Positions 8,568 to 17,085 of a stretch of 64,000 nt of DNA are shown here, piece after piece. The translations under genes were made by a program, and so were the position numbers. The DNA comes from Streptomyces sp. NBC_00286. Its GTDB lineage: Bacteria > Actinomycetota > Actinomycetes > Streptomycetales > Streptomycetaceae. The stretch spans positions 2,418,001 through 2,482,000 of the forward strand of contig NZ_CP108054.1 in the NCBI RefSeq assembly GCF_036173125.1, read 5' to 3'. The notes beneath the pieces are model-generated. The model had not been told where the DNA came from, did no database searches, and saw only the letters and a program-made list of their open reading frames with translations. Within the stretch, counting starts at the first letter, position 1. Every line of letters starts with the position of its first letter.

Positions 8568-8966
8568 CTACGGCAGGACCGCGACCCCGTCCAGTTCCAC
8601 CAGAGCCTGGGTGTCCCAGAGGCGTACGACTCCGAGGACCGCCATCGCCGGATAGTCGGAGCCTGCCAACTTGCGCCAGATGCGGCCCAGTTCGGGTGCG
8701 TGCTTGCGGTACTCGGCCACGTCTGTGGTGTAGACGGTGACGCGGGCCAGGTCGGTGGGGGTGCCTCCGGCGGCGCTCAGCGCGGTGAGGAGGTTGGTCA
8801 GGGCGCGTTCGAACTGGTCGGGGAGTGTGGTGCCGACGACCTTGCCCTCGGTGTCCAGGGCGGTCTGGCCGGCTAGGTAGACGACGCGGGAGCCGGTGGC
8901 GGTAACGGCGTGGGAGAAGCCGGTGGGTGGGGAGAGTTCGGGTGGGTTGATGCGCTCGGTGGTCAT
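8568..8966 (-). CDS. RidA-family enamine/imine deaminase
   Basis: 132 aa, the usual RidA length. Family signs: YLAGQTALDTEGKVVG, LARVTVYTTDVAEY and the C-terminal VVRLWDTQALVELDGVAVLP, in which the Arg corresponds to the catalytic Arg105 of E. coli RidA. RidA proteins hydrolyse reactive enamines/imines to ketones and ammonia. It overlaps the stop of the acyl-CoA dehydrogenase (ATGA), so it is translated with a CoA-catabolic enzyme. In the 2-aminobenzoyl-CoA route the reduced ring intermediate carries an enamine, which makes RidA a plausible deaminase here. Family assignment firm, pathway role inferred. Confidence 0.88.
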   Translation of the reverse strand: MTTERINPPELSPPTGFSHAVTATGSRVVYLAGQTALDTEGKVVGTTLPDQFERALTNLLTALSAAGGTPTDLARVTVYTTDVAEYRKHAPELGRIWRKLAGSDYPAMAVLGVVRLWDTQALVELDGVAVLP

Positions 8967-10141
8967 GCGCTGTCCTCCTCCGCCTGCGGGTCCCTGCTGG
9001 CCAGCTCCCTGTACAACTCCTTTGCGATGACCGTCCGTTGGACCTCGCTCGCGCCCTCGTAGATGCGTGGGGCGCGTACCTCGCGGTAGAGGTGTTCCAG
9101 GAGGTGGCCGCGGCGCAGGGCGCGGGCGCCGTGCAGTTGGACGGCCGCGTCGACCACGTACTGAGCGGTCTCGGTGGCGAGCAGCTTCGCCATCGCGGCG
9201 CGTTTCGGGACGTCGGGGGCGCCTTCGTCGTACGCCGCTGCCGCCGCGTAGACCATCAGGCGAGCCGCCTCCGTCCGCTGGGCCATCTCGGCCACTTGAT
9301 GAGCGATCGCCTGGAGGTCGCTCAGCTTGCCGCCGAACGCCTCGCGTCCGGCGGTGTGGGTGAGGGTGGCGTCCAGCGCGGCCTGGGCCATGCCGACCGC
9401 GAAGGCGCCGACGCTCGGGCGGAACAGGTTGAGGGTGTTCATCGCGACGCGGAACCCTCGGTCGGGTTCGCCGAGGATGTCGCCCGCGTTCACCGGTACG
9501 GCGTCGAAGGTGAGGGTGCCGATGGGGTGCGGGGAGAGCATGTCGAGGGGGGTGCCGGTGAGTCCGGGGCGGTCGGCGGGCACGAGGAAGGCGGTCACTC
9601 CGCGGGCGCCGGCGTCGGGTGTGGTGCGGGCGAAGACGGTGTAGAAGTCGGCTTCGGGCGCGTTGGAGATCCAGCACTTCTCGCCGGTGAGACGCCAGTG
9701 ATGCGCGCCGTCGGGTTCGGCCTGCGGGGAGGTGTCCGGTTCCGCCCGCAGCGCCAGCGCCGCGGCGTCCGAGCCCGCGCCCGGCTCGCTCAGGGCGAAG
9801 GCCGCCACCGCCGTGCCCTCGGCGACGCGGGGCAGCCAGCGGTCGCGTTGGGCCGGGGTTCCGTACGCGTGGACCGGGTGGGCGCCCAGGCCCTGGAGAG
9901 CCAGGGCCGTCTCCGCTTCCGTGCAGGCGTAGGCGAGGGACTCGCGCATCAGGCACAGGTCGAGCGCGCCGGAGGTGAACAGGCGCTTCAGGAGTCCGAG
10001 TTGGGCCAGTTCCGCGAGGAGGGGGCGGTTGACGTGGCCAGGTTCGCCCTTCTCGGCCAGGGGGCGCAGACAGTCGGCGGCGACGGCCCGTAGCTTCGCG
10101 CACCAGGCGGATTGTTCCGGATCGAGCGAGAATGCGGTCAT
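8963..10141 (-). CDS. Acyl-CoA dehydrogenase of the aryl-CoA locus
   Basis: 392 aa, FAD flavoprotein. Shows AFALSEPGAGSDAAAL (flavin/substrate loop), EKCWISNAPEADFYTVFA, and the C-terminal RAPRIYEGASEVQRTVIAKEL, whose Glu in YEG is the usual catalytic base of short/medium-chain members. It oxidises an acyl-CoA to the 2,3-enoyl-CoA; in this context an alicyclic or ring-opened acyl-CoA from the fused monooxygenase/reductase is likely. Start ATG at 10141 with GAAGGGA upstream; about 105 nt of leader from the predicted promoter. First gene of a two-gene operon with ridA. Confidence 0.9.
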   Translation of the reverse strand: MTAFSLDPEQSAWCAKLRAVAADCLRPLAEKGEPGHVNRPLLAELAQLGLLKRLFTSGALDLCLMRESLAYACTEAETALALQGLGAHPVHAYGTPAQRDRWLPRVAEGTAVAAFALSEPGAGSDAAALALRAEPDTSPQAEPDGAHHWRLTGEKCWISNAPEADFYTVFARTTPDAGARGVTAFLVPADRPGLTGTPLDMLSPHPIGTLTFDAVPVNAGDILGEPDRGFRVAMNTLNLFRPSVGAFAVGMAQAALDATLTHTAGREAFGGKLSDLQAIAHQVAEMAQRTEAARLMVYAAAAAYDEGAPDVPKRAAMAKLLATETAQYVVDAAVQLHGARALRRGHLLEHLYREVRAPRIYEGASEVQRTVIAKELYRELASRDPQAEEDSA

Positions 10142-10252
10142 TACGCCGGTCCCTTCTCCCCAGGGCCTGCCCGGCGGGTCATGCCGGAGACGCGGGCCCT
10201 GGCTCTCCTCCGACCTGATCCGCCGGAGAGACCCCAGTCGGGCCACCCCTCA

Positions 10253-10296
10253 AGGCTATCGCGGGCCGTTGACTGTCGTCACCAACACGATACGCT
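10253..10296. promoter_or_regulatory. Divergent promoters sharing a TGAC-N4-GTCA operator
   Basis: The 13-mer TTGACTGTCGTCA occupies 10269-10281 and contains TGAC-N4-GTCA. Leftward, TGACGA (10281-10276), a 17-nt spacer and TAGCCT (10258-10253) form a promoter for the dehydrogenase/ridA operon. Rightward, TTGACT (10269-10274), 16 nt and TACGCT (10291-10296) form one for the ligase gene. An identical 13-mer with the same 17-nt spacing precedes the enoyl-CoA hydratase gene 12 kb away (22130-22158), so one regulator, probably the PaaX-type protein encoded here, likely controls both. Confidence 0.65.
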
Positions 10297-10335
10297 CGAT
10301 GCGCGAGCCCACCACGACACAGGGGGCGAACCGCC

Positions 10336-12054
10336 ATGGAACACACGGACTCCAGGGACGCCATCGACACCGGGCGGCCGACGACCTCGGCCCACGTCGA
10401 CACCTTCGCCCGCGACCATCTCCCACCCCCCGGCCAGTGGCCCGAGCTCCGCTTCGACCTCCCAGGGCTTCATTACCCAGAACGGCTGAACTGCGCCGCC
10501 GAGCTCCTCGACCACGCCGCCCCGGACCGCACGGTCTTCCGTACGCCGTCCGGCGACTCATGGACGTACGGCGATCTGCGCACCCGAGTCGACCGGATCG
10601 CGCACGTACTGACCTCCGAGCTCGGTGTCGTGCCCGGCAACCGTGTCCTGCTGCGCGGGCCCACCACGCCCTGGCTTGCCGCGTGCTGGCTGGCCGTCCT
10701 GAAGGCGGGCGCGGTCGCCGTCACCGTGCTCGCCCAGCAGCGCCCCCACGAGCTGGCCACGATGTGCGAGATCGCGCGGGTCGGGCACGCGCTGTGCGAC
10801 ATCCGGTCCGTGGACGACCTCGCGAAGGCGGAGATCCCCGGGCTGCGGATCACGACGTACGGCGGGGACGCCCCCGACGACCTGCTGAACCGAATACGGC
10901 GCCGGGTGAGCCCCGGAACCCCCGACGAGCCGTACCCCGCCGTGGACACCGCCGCCGACGATGTCGCCCTCATCGCGTTCACGTCCGGCACCACCGGCCG
11001 CCCCAAGGGCTGTATGCACTTCCACCGTGACGTCCTGGCGATAGCGGACACCTTCTCCGAGCACGTGCTGCGGCCGCATGCCGACGACGTTTTCGCCGGC
11101 AGCCCCCCACTCGGCTTCACCTTCGGGCTCGGCGGCCTGGTCGTCTTCCCGATGCGCGCCGGCGCCAGTGCGCTGCTGCTCGAACAGGCGGGCCCCAAGC
11201 AGCTGTTGCCCGCGATCGCCGAGCACCGCGTGTCCGTGCTGTTCACCGCGCCGACCGCGTACCGCGCGATGCAGGAGGAGCTGGACTCGTACGACATCTC
11301 CTCGCTCAGGCGCTGTGTGTCCGCGGGCGAGAACCTGCCCGCCGCCACCTGGCAGTCCTGGCACGAGCGCACCGGACTGCGCCTCATCAACGGCATAGGC
11401 GCCACCGAGCTGCTGCACATCTTCATCTCCGCGGCCGACGACGACATCCGTCCGGGAACCACGGGCGTTCCGGTACCGGGGTGGCACGCGCGCGTGCAGG
11501 ACGAGACCGGCGAACCCGTGCCCGACGGCGAGCCCGGACTGCTGGCCGTACGCGGCCCGGTCGGCTGCCGCTATCTCGCCGACCCACGGCAGTCGGAGTA
11601 CGTACGCGACGGCTGGAACATCACCGGCGACACATATGTCCGGGAGGCCGACGGCTACTTCCGCTATGTCGCGCGCGCGGACGACATGATCATTTCCGCC
11701 GGGTACAACATCGCGGGCCCGGAGGTCGAGGACGCGCTGCTGCGTCACCCGGACGTGGTGGAGACGGCGGTCGTCGGGCTGCCCGACGAGACGCGTGGCC
11801 AGGCCGTGGTGGCGTACGCGGTGCTGCGGGCCGGAGCGCGCCGGGACCCCGAGGCGCTGCGCGCCTTCGTCAAGGCCGAGCTGGCGCCGTACAAATGCCC
11901 ACGCCGGATCGTCTTCATGGACGCGCTGCCACGGACGGCGACGGGGAAGCTTCAGCGCTACCGATTGCGTACGGGCGTCAACCCCGGCCATACGGAAGAC
12001 AGTTCCGGAGGCACGGAAAGCGATCTCCAGTCCACGCAAGGTGACCAGGCATGA
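10336..12054 (+). CDS. Aryl-CoA ligase, 2-aminobenzoate/benzoate type
   Basis: 572 aa AMP-forming acyl-CoA synthetase. Core motif TSGTTGRPKGCMHFHRD at about residue 218, NGIGATELLHIF, GWNITGDTY, RADDMIISAGYNIAGPEVE and the C-terminal Lys in LPRTATGKLQR. LHYPERLNCAAELLDHA near the N-terminus and the H-F/Y substrate-pocket pattern match the benzoate and 2-aminobenzoate CoA ligase branch. It activates an aromatic acid for the CoA-dependent monooxygenase/reductase encoded at 18898-21249. Transcribed divergently from the dehydrogenase/ridA operon. The substrate (anthranilate, salicylate or benzoate) cannot be fixed from sequence. Confidence 0.85.
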   Translation: MEHTDSRDAIDTGRPTTSAHVDTFARDHLPPPGQWPELRFDLPGLHYPERLNCAAELLDHAAPDRTVFRTPSGDSWTYGDLRTRVDRIAHVLTSELGVVPGNRVLLRGPTTPWLAACWLAVLKAGAVAVTVLAQQRPHELATMCEIARVGHALCDIRSVDDLAKAEIPGLRITTYGGDAPDDLLNRIRRRVSPGTPDEPYPAVDTAADDVALIAFTSGTTGRPKGCMHFHRDVLAIADTFSEHVLRPHADDVFAGSPPLGFTFGLGGLVVFPMRAGASALLLEQAGPKQLLPAIAEHRVSVLFTAPTAYRAMQEELDSYDISSLRRCVSAGENLPAATWQSWHERTGLRLINGIGATELLHIFISAADDDIRPGTTGVPVPGWHARVQDETGEPVPDGEPGLLAVRGPVGCRYLADPRQSEYVRDGWNITGDTYVREADGYFRYVARADDMIISAGYNIAGPEVEDALLRHPDVVETAVVGLPDETRGQAVVAYAVLRAGARRDPEALRAFVKAELAPYKCPRRIVFMDALPRTATGKLQRYRLRTGVNPGHTEDSSGGTESDLQSTQGDQA

Positions 12055-12071
12055 TGCCGACCACCTAGAAT
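12041..12071 (+). promoter_or_regulatory. Promoter for a leaderless paaX-type mRNA
   Basis: TAGAAT at 12066-12071 is a near-consensus -10. It ends 7 nt before the GTG at 12079, so transcription would start at or next to the start codon. GTGACC at 12041-12046 is a weak -35 (19-nt spacer). It lies inside the 3' end of the ligase gene. Confidence 0.5.
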
Positions 12072-12078
12072 GATCAAC

Positions 12079-12903
12079 GTGTCCGAGCAGCACACTCCCC
12101 GGTCCCTCATCGTCACCTTCTATGGCGCGTACGGCCGCTTCGTGCCCGGTCCCGTACCGGTCGCCGAGCTGATCCGGCTGCTGGCAGCGGCCGGCGTGGA
12201 CGCGCCCTCCGTACGGTCGTCCGTGTCCCGGCTCAAACGCCGCGGACTACTTCTCTCGGCGCGTACGGCGACGGGTGCGGCCGGGTACGCACTGTCGCCG
12301 GACGCACGGCAGTTGCTCGAGGACGGCGATCGGCGGGTCTACGCGGCGGCGCCCCCCGAGGACGACGACTGGGTGCTCGCGGTGTTCTCCGTGCCGGAGT
12401 CCGAGCGGCAGAAGCGGCATGTGCTGCGCTCCCGGCTCGCGGGCCTCGGCTTCGGAACGGCCGCTCCCGGGGTGTGGCTGGCGCCGGCCCGCCTCTATGA
12501 AGAGACCCGTCATACGTTGGAACGGCTGCGTCTCGACGCGTATGTGGAGCTGTTCCGCGGCCGGCACCTGGGCTTCACGGCGACGGCCGAAGCGGTCGCG
12601 CGCTGGTGGGACCTGGCCTCGATCGCCAAACAGCACGAGGAGTTTCTGGACCGCCACGCGCGCGTGCTGCACGACTGGGAGCCGCGGCCGGACACTCCGC
12701 CACAGGAGGCGTACCGGGACTATCTGCTCGCCCTCGACTCGTGGCGTCATCTCCCGTACGCCGATCCGGGACTGCCGCCCGCGCTGCTGCCGCCGGACTG
12801 GCCGGGGGCGCACTCGGCGGCCGTCTTCCGGGCGCTGCACGAGCGGCTGCGGGACGCGGGCGCCGCCTTTGCGGGAGTACCGGCCGGGCTGTCCGAAATC
12901 TGA
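12079..12903 (+). CDS. PaaX-family transcriptional regulator
   Basis: 274 aa. PaaX architecture: N-terminal winged helix (RSLIVTFYGAYGR, then SVRSSVSRLKRRGLL as the recognition region, about residues 30-60), central domain with WVLAVFSVPESERQKRHVLRSRLAGLGFG, and a C-terminal domain ending in YRDYLLALDSWRHLPYADPGLPPALLPPDWPG split by loops. PaaX proteins repress aryl-CoA catabolic operons and are released by the aryl-CoA product. Start taken as the GTG at 12079 because it matches family N-termini and sits 7 nt after a -10; ATG at 12070 is the alternative. The likely ligand is the ligase product. Confidence 0.88.
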   Translation: MSEQHTPRSLIVTFYGAYGRFVPGPVPVAELIRLLAAAGVDAPSVRSSVSRLKRRGLLLSARTATGAAGYALSPDARQLLEDGDRRVYAAAPPEDDDWVLAVFSVPESERQKRHVLRSRLAGLGFGTAAPGVWLAPARLYEETRHTLERLRLDAYVELFRGRHLGFTATAEAVARWWDLASIAKQHEEFLDRHARVLHDWEPRPDTPPQEAYRDYLLALDSWRHLPYADPGLPPALLPPDWPGAHSAAVFRALHERLRDAGAAFAGVPAGLSEI

Positions 12904-13007
12904 ACGAAACGTGTGGCGGCGTGAGTTGCGTCACATTATCCTCAGCTCGGGCAACGCTCAGCCCGCTCCTAGCCTCTTCTCATGTTTCTTACCTAGGCTT
13001 GCGACGC

Positions 13008-13907
13008 ATGAGTCTGATGCGCAATCTCAACCGGGCGCTCACCGCCACCACCGGTCTCCAGGTACACCGGGCCCCTACCGCCCCAGTCGTACCGAAGCAG
13101 CCGAAGGCCGCTCCGGCGAAAACCGCCAAGCGGCCCACACCGGTGTACCGACGCCCCACGGCCGAGGACCTGGAGACGGACCGACTGCTGCGGCAGCCGG
13201 TCTTCATCATGTCGCCCGTGCGCTCCGGCTCGACTCTGCTACGGATGCTCCTGAACGCGCACTCGCGGCTGCACTCCCCGCACGAGACGCACATCCGCCG
13301 CCTCGAGGTCGACTACGGCAGCAAGCTGTCGCAGCGCGCCATGAGCGCCCTCGACCTGGAGCGCGGCGATCTGGAGCATCTGCTGTGGGACCGGGTGCTG
13401 CACCGCGAACTGGTCAAATCGGGCAAGGACTTCCTGGTCGAGAAGACGCCGAGCAACGCGTTCGTCTACCAGCGCATCCAGGACTGCTGGCCCGACGCCC
13501 GCTTCGTCTTCCTGCTCCGCCACCCGGTGTCCATCGCCAAGTCCTGGCACGAGGGCGACCCCGAGAAGCGCACCTACGACGAGGCGGCGGCCGACGCGCT
13601 GCGCTATATGAAGGCCGTGGAGAAGGCCCGTCAGGGCATCACCGGCGGCCACACCGTGCGCTACGAGGACATCACCGCCGATCCCGAGAAGGAGATGCGG
13701 AGCCTGTGCGGGTTCCTCGATGTGGAGTTCGAGCCGTCGATGCTCGAGTACGGCAAGAAGGACGACTCGCAGGTGGTCAAGGGGCTCGGCGACTGGCGCG
13801 ACAAGATCAAGTCCGGTCAGGTGCAGGCCGGTCGTGCGCTGCCGAAGGACGACGAGGTCCCCGAGCTGCTGCGCCCCATGTGTATGTCCTGGGGTTATGT
13901 GTCATGA
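13008..13907 (+). CDS. PAPS-dependent sulfotransferase
   Basis: 299 aa. The P-loop-like 5'-phosphosulfate-binding motif is FIMSPVRSGSTLLRMLL at about residues 65-81. DFLVEKTPSN and FVFLLRHPVSIAKSW supply the 3'-phosphate-binding Arg/Ser region, and VRYEDITADPEKEM follows. No signal peptide, so it is cytoplasmic. An N-terminal basic/proline tail of about 45 residues precedes the fold. It would transfer sulfate from PAPS to a sugar or other hydroxyl. First gene of a six-gene coupled operon that also makes PAPS, so the donor supply is built in. Start ATG 13008; ATG 13017 is possible. Acceptor unknown. Confidence 0.85.
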   Translation: MSLMRNLNRALTATTGLQVHRAPTAPVVPKQPKAAPAKTAKRPTPVYRRPTAEDLETDRLLRQPVFIMSPVRSGSTLLRMLLNAHSRLHSPHETHIRRLEVDYGSKLSQRAMSALDLERGDLEHLLWDRVLHRELVKSGKDFLVEKTPSNAFVYQRIQDCWPDARFVFLLRHPVSIAKSWHEGDPEKRTYDEAAADALRYMKAVEKARQGITGGHTVRYEDITADPEKEMRSLCGFLDVEFEPSMLEYGKKDDSQVVKGLGDWRDKIKSGQVQAGRALPKDDEVPELLRPMCMSWGYVS

Positions 13908-14356
13908 AGCCGCACGCCGAGGTTGACGAGGTCTGGCCGCGTGACGGTCGTATCCGCCTCGTGGGCCGTATCCACGGCCGGGCCGTCGACAGCGCCGACG
14001 GCTGGCGGCTGCTGCTCGTGCTGCGCGGGACCGACCGGCGGCTGCGCTACGACGCGCGCGTGAAGGGCGACCGCTTCGAGAGCGAGCTGCCCATCGCCGA
14101 CCTCGCCGACCGTTCCGACCTCGCCGATCGTGACGCGGAAGCCGACGGGGACGTTGAGGAGTGGGACCTCCATCTCACCGACGGCGAGGCGGAGTTGCGG
14201 GTCGGGCGGCAGCTCGACGACATCCGCGGCAAGAAGAAGATCATGGTGTTCCCCGAGCAGCGGGTGAGCGGCCTGAGTGTCCGTCCGTACTACACGGTCA
14301 AGGACAACCTGTCGCTGGAATGCCGTCCGGAATCCCTTGCGGGAGAGGCGATATGA
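13904..14356 (+). CDS. Unknown beta-rich protein of the sulfation operon
   Basis: 150 aa, soluble, no signal or membrane segment. Strands alternate with acidic loops; the second half (WDLHLTDGEAELRVG, LDDIRGKKKIMVFPEQ, RPYYTVKDNLSLECR) resembles the C-terminal beta-sandwich appended to some Streptomyces cell-wall glycosyl- or glycerophosphotransferases, here as a free-standing gene. I cannot assign an activity; it may be an accessory or acceptor-binding domain for the neighbouring transferases. Overlaps both neighbours by 4 bp (ATGA at each end), so it is an integral member of the operon. Confidence 0.7.
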   Translation: MKPHAEVDEVWPRDGRIRLVGRIHGRAVDSADGWRLLLVLRGTDRRLRYDARVKGDRFESELPIADLADRSDLADRDAEADGDVEEWDLHLTDGEAELRVGRQLDDIRGKKKIMVFPEQRVSGLSVRPYYTVKDNLSLECRPESLAGEAI

Positions 14357-15618
14357 ACGTCCGGAATCAGGCGCCCCGACTTACGGCGCACGAGGCCCCA
14401 AAGCGTCCGAAGGTCCGCTATCTGCTCTTGCACGCGTACGGCCGCGGCGGCACCATCCGCACGGTGATGAACCAGGCCAACTCCCTTGTGCGGGCGGGCT
14501 GGGACGTCGAGCTGGTGAGTGCGCTGCGCCGCCGCGAGGACATCCAGTTCCCGCTCGATCCGCGGGTGACGGTCTCCACGGTCGTCGACCTGCGGGAGGG
14601 CGCGTACACCCCGCCGCCCGGTGTCGCGGGCCGCTGGCAGGACTGGCGCCGGACCAAGCTGCTCGAGCGGCCCGGGAAGCACATCCCCGCGGGCGAGTTC
14701 GGCTACCGGTACTTCAACCGGTATGTCGAGGAGCAGCTCATCGCGTACCTGTCCGCGCTGCACGACGGCGTCCTGGTGACCACCCGGCCCGCGCTCAACT
14801 TCCTGGCCGCGCGGCACGCGACGGGTGGCGTGGTCCGGGTCGCGCAGGAGCACATGAACCACGGCACGCACAAGCGTGATGTGCAACAGCGCATCCGGGA
14901 GACCTATCCGAGCTTCGACGCGGTCGCCGTCCTGACCGAACGGGACCGCCAGGAGTACGAGCAACTGCTGCCCGGCACCAGGGTCGTACGCATCCCCAAT
15001 GCCGTGCACTCGCTCGACCAGGTCCCCTCCGACCATCACGCGAAGATCGCCGTGGCGGCCGGGCGGCTCTTCCCGCAGAAGGGCTTCGACATGCTCATCG
15101 AGGCCTGGTCGAAGCTCGTCGAGACGTACCCCGACTGGCAGTTGAGGATCTACGGCAGCGGCGAGAAGAAGGCCGAGCTGCGGGCCCTCATCGAGGAGCA
15201 CCACCTCTACAACCATGTGTTCCTGATGGGCCACACCGACCGGCTGGACGACGAACTCGCCAAGGCCTCGTTCTACGTGCTCAGTTCACGCTTCGAAGGC
15301 CTGCCCATGGTGATGATCGAGGCGATGAGCCACGCACTGCCCGTGGTGAGCTTCGACTGCCCGACCGGGCCCTCCGATGTGCTCACGCACGGAGTGGACG
15401 GGCTGCTGGTTCCGCCGGAGGACCCGGACGCGCTCGCCCAGGCCATGGCCAAGCTGATGGCCGACGAGTCGCTGCGTTCGGAGATGGGCGTCGCGGCCGT
15501 GATGACGGCCGCCTCGTACGGCCCGGACGCCGTACACCCGCGCTGGGAAGCCCTGTTCACCGAACTACACGAACAACGGCTCGGCACCGCCGACGCCCCG
15601 AAAGGACTGCGCGTATGA
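14353..15618 (+). CDS. GT4-family glycosyltransferase
   Basis: 421 aa GT-B enzyme. N-terminal half: YLLLHAYGRGGTIRTVMNQAN (acceptor-side glycine loop). C-terminal half: IAVAAGRLFPQKGFDMLIEAW, LRIYGSGEKKAELR, VFLMGHTDRL and the E-x7-E signature EGLPMVMIEAMSHALPVVSFD. Retaining transfer from a nucleotide sugar. The TarS/TagE-like poly-glycosyl group of envelope transferases is the closest kind I can name. Gene overlaps on both sides (ATGA with the gene before and with cysC) tie it to sulfation, suggesting that it builds, or adds to, the glycan that is sulfated. Confidence 0.87.
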   Translation: MNVRNQAPRLTAHEAPKRPKVRYLLLHAYGRGGTIRTVMNQANSLVRAGWDVELVSALRRREDIQFPLDPRVTVSTVVDLREGAYTPPPGVAGRWQDWRRTKLLERPGKHIPAGEFGYRYFNRYVEEQLIAYLSALHDGVLVTTRPALNFLAARHATGGVVRVAQEHMNHGTHKRDVQQRIRETYPSFDAVAVLTERDRQEYEQLLPGTRVVRIPNAVHSLDQVPSDHHAKIAVAAGRLFPQKGFDMLIEAWSKLVETYPDWQLRIYGSGEKKAELRALIEEHHLYNHVFLMGHTDRLDDELAKASFYVLSSRFEGLPMVMIEAMSHALPVVSFDCPTGPSDVLTHGVDGLLVPPEDPDALAQAMAKLMADESLRSEMGVAAVMTAASYGPDAVHPRWEALFTELHEQRLGTADAPKGLRV

Positions 15619-16166
15619 CCCACACGGCAAAGGCTCAGGGAGCCACGATCTGGCTCACCGGGCTGCCGAGCGCGGGCAAGACCACGATCGCCCGCATTCT
15701 CGCCGGCCGGCTGCGCTCCGAGAACCACCGCGTGGAGGTACTCGACGGCGACGAGATCCGCCGCTTCCTCTCCGCCGGCCTCGGCTTCTCCCGCGAGGAC
15801 CGCAACACGAACGTGCAGCGCATCGGCCTGGTCGCCGAAGTCCTCGCCCGCAACGGGGTGCTGGCGGTGGTCCCGGTCATCGCGCCGTACGCCGACAGCC
15901 GCGAGGCGGTCCGCAAGCGGCACGAGGCGAGCGGGACTCCGTACATCGAGGTTCATGTGGCCACTCCGGTCGAGGTGTGCGCCGAGCGTGACGTCAAGGG
16001 GCTGTACGCCCGTCAGGCCGCGGGCCAGCTGACCGGGCTCACCGGCGTCGACGACCCGTACGAGCCGCCGCTGGACCCGGCCATCGCGCTGAAGACCCAG
16101 GGGGAGACACCTGAGGAGTCCGCGGACGCGGTCTACGCGGTGCTGGCGGAGAGGGGGCTCGTGTGA
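15615..16166 (+). CDS. cysC: Adenylyl-sulfate (APS) kinase
   Basis: 183 aa, normal length. Walker A GLPSAGKTTIA (about residues 16-26), LDGDEIRRFLSAGLGFSREDRNTN (the APS-binding DGD and FSxxDR loop), and YIEVHVATPVEVCAERDVKGLY. It phosphorylates APS to PAPS in the cytosol, the sulfate donor for sulfotransferases. Stop overlaps the cysD GTG (GTGA). It follows the glycosyltransferase gene with an ATGA overlap rather than sitting with cysH or sulfite reductase, which favours a role in PAPS supply over cysteine synthesis. Confidence 0.95.
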   Translation: MTHTAKAQGATIWLTGLPSAGKTTIARILAGRLRSENHRVEVLDGDEIRRFLSAGLGFSREDRNTNVQRIGLVAEVLARNGVLAVVPVIAPYADSREAVRKRHEASGTPYIEVHVATPVEVCAERDVKGLYARQAAGQLTGLTGVDDPYEPPLDPAIALKTQGETPEESADAVYAVLAERGLV

Positions 16167-17083
16167 CCGCCGTGAGCGCCGAGCGGGCGTACACGCTGTC
16201 CCATCTGGACACGCTGGAGTCGGAGGGTGTGCACATCTTCCGTGAGGTGGCGGGCGAGTTCGAGCGGCCGGTGATCCTGTTCTCCGGCGGCAAGGACTCC
16301 ATCGTCATGCTGCATCTGGCGCTGAAGGCGTTCGCCCCGGCGGCGATCCCCTTCTCGCTGCTGCATGTGGACACCGGGCACAACTTCCCCGAGGTCATCG
16401 CCTACCGGGACCGGGTGGTGGCCGAGCACGGGCTGCGGCTGCATGTCGCCTCCGTGCAGGAGTACATCGACGCCGGGAAGCTGCGGGAGCGGCCGGACGG
16501 CACGCGCAATCCGCTGCAGACGGTGCCGCTGACGGAGAAGATCCAGTCCGAGCGGTTCGACGCCGTGTTCGGCGGAGGACGCCGGGACGAGGAGAAGGCG
16601 CGGGCCAAGGAGCGGGTGTTCTCGCTGCGGGACGAGTTCTCGCAGTGGGATCCGCGCCGGCAGCGGCCCGAGCTGTGGAACCTGTACAACGGCCGTCACG
16701 CGCCCGGTGAGCACGTACGCGTCTTCCCGCTGTCCAACTGGACCGAGCTGGACGTCTGGCAGTACATCGCCCGCGAGGCCATCGCACTGCCGTCCATCTA
16801 CTTCGCGCACCACCGTGAGGTCTTCCAGCGGAACGGCATGTGGCTGACCGCCGGTGACTGGGGCGGCCCCCGCGAGGACGAGAAGGTCGAGAAGCGGCAG
16901 GTCCGTTACCGCACGGTGGGCGACATGTCCTGTACGGGCGCGGTGGATTCGGACGCGGTGACCCTGAAGGACGTCATCGCGGAGATCGCCGCCTCCCGGC
17001 TCACCGAGCGGGGCGCGACGCGAGCGGACGACAAGCTGTCCGAGGCCGCGATGGAAGACCGTAAGCGCGAGGGGTACTTCTAA
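16163..17083 (+). CDS. cysD: Sulfate adenylyltransferase small subunit
   Basis: 306 aa, full length. PP-loop FSGGKDSIVMLHLA (about residues 36-49), LLHVDTGHNFPEV, FGGGRRDEEKARAKER, WNLYNGRHAPGE and the C-terminal VGDMSCTGAV and RKREGYF. With CysN it forms APS from ATP and sulfate, driven by GTP. Start GTG at 16163 overlaps the cysC stop; only 2 bp separate it from cysN. Confidence 0.96.
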   Translation: MTAVSAERAYTLSHLDTLESEGVHIFREVAGEFERPVILFSGGKDSIVMLHLALKAFAPAAIPFSLLHVDTGHNFPEVIAYRDRVVAEHGLRLHVASVQEYIDAGKLRERPDGTRNPLQTVPLTEKIQSERFDAVFGGGRRDEEKARAKERVFSLRDEFSQWDPRRQRPELWNLYNGRHAPGEHVRVFPLSNWTELDVWQYIAREAIALPSIYFAHHREVFQRNGMWLTAGDWGGPREDEKVEKRQVRYRTVGDMSCTGAVDSDAVTLKDVIAEIAASRLTERGATRADDKLSEAAMEDRKREGYF

Positions 17084-17085
17084 AG

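Noticed and set aside
12275..14356. Long rightward frame across paaX and the sulfotransferase gene
   Set aside because: Only its last 150 residues (from ATG 13904) are a real gene; the rest is an out-of-frame shadow of two well-supported genes.
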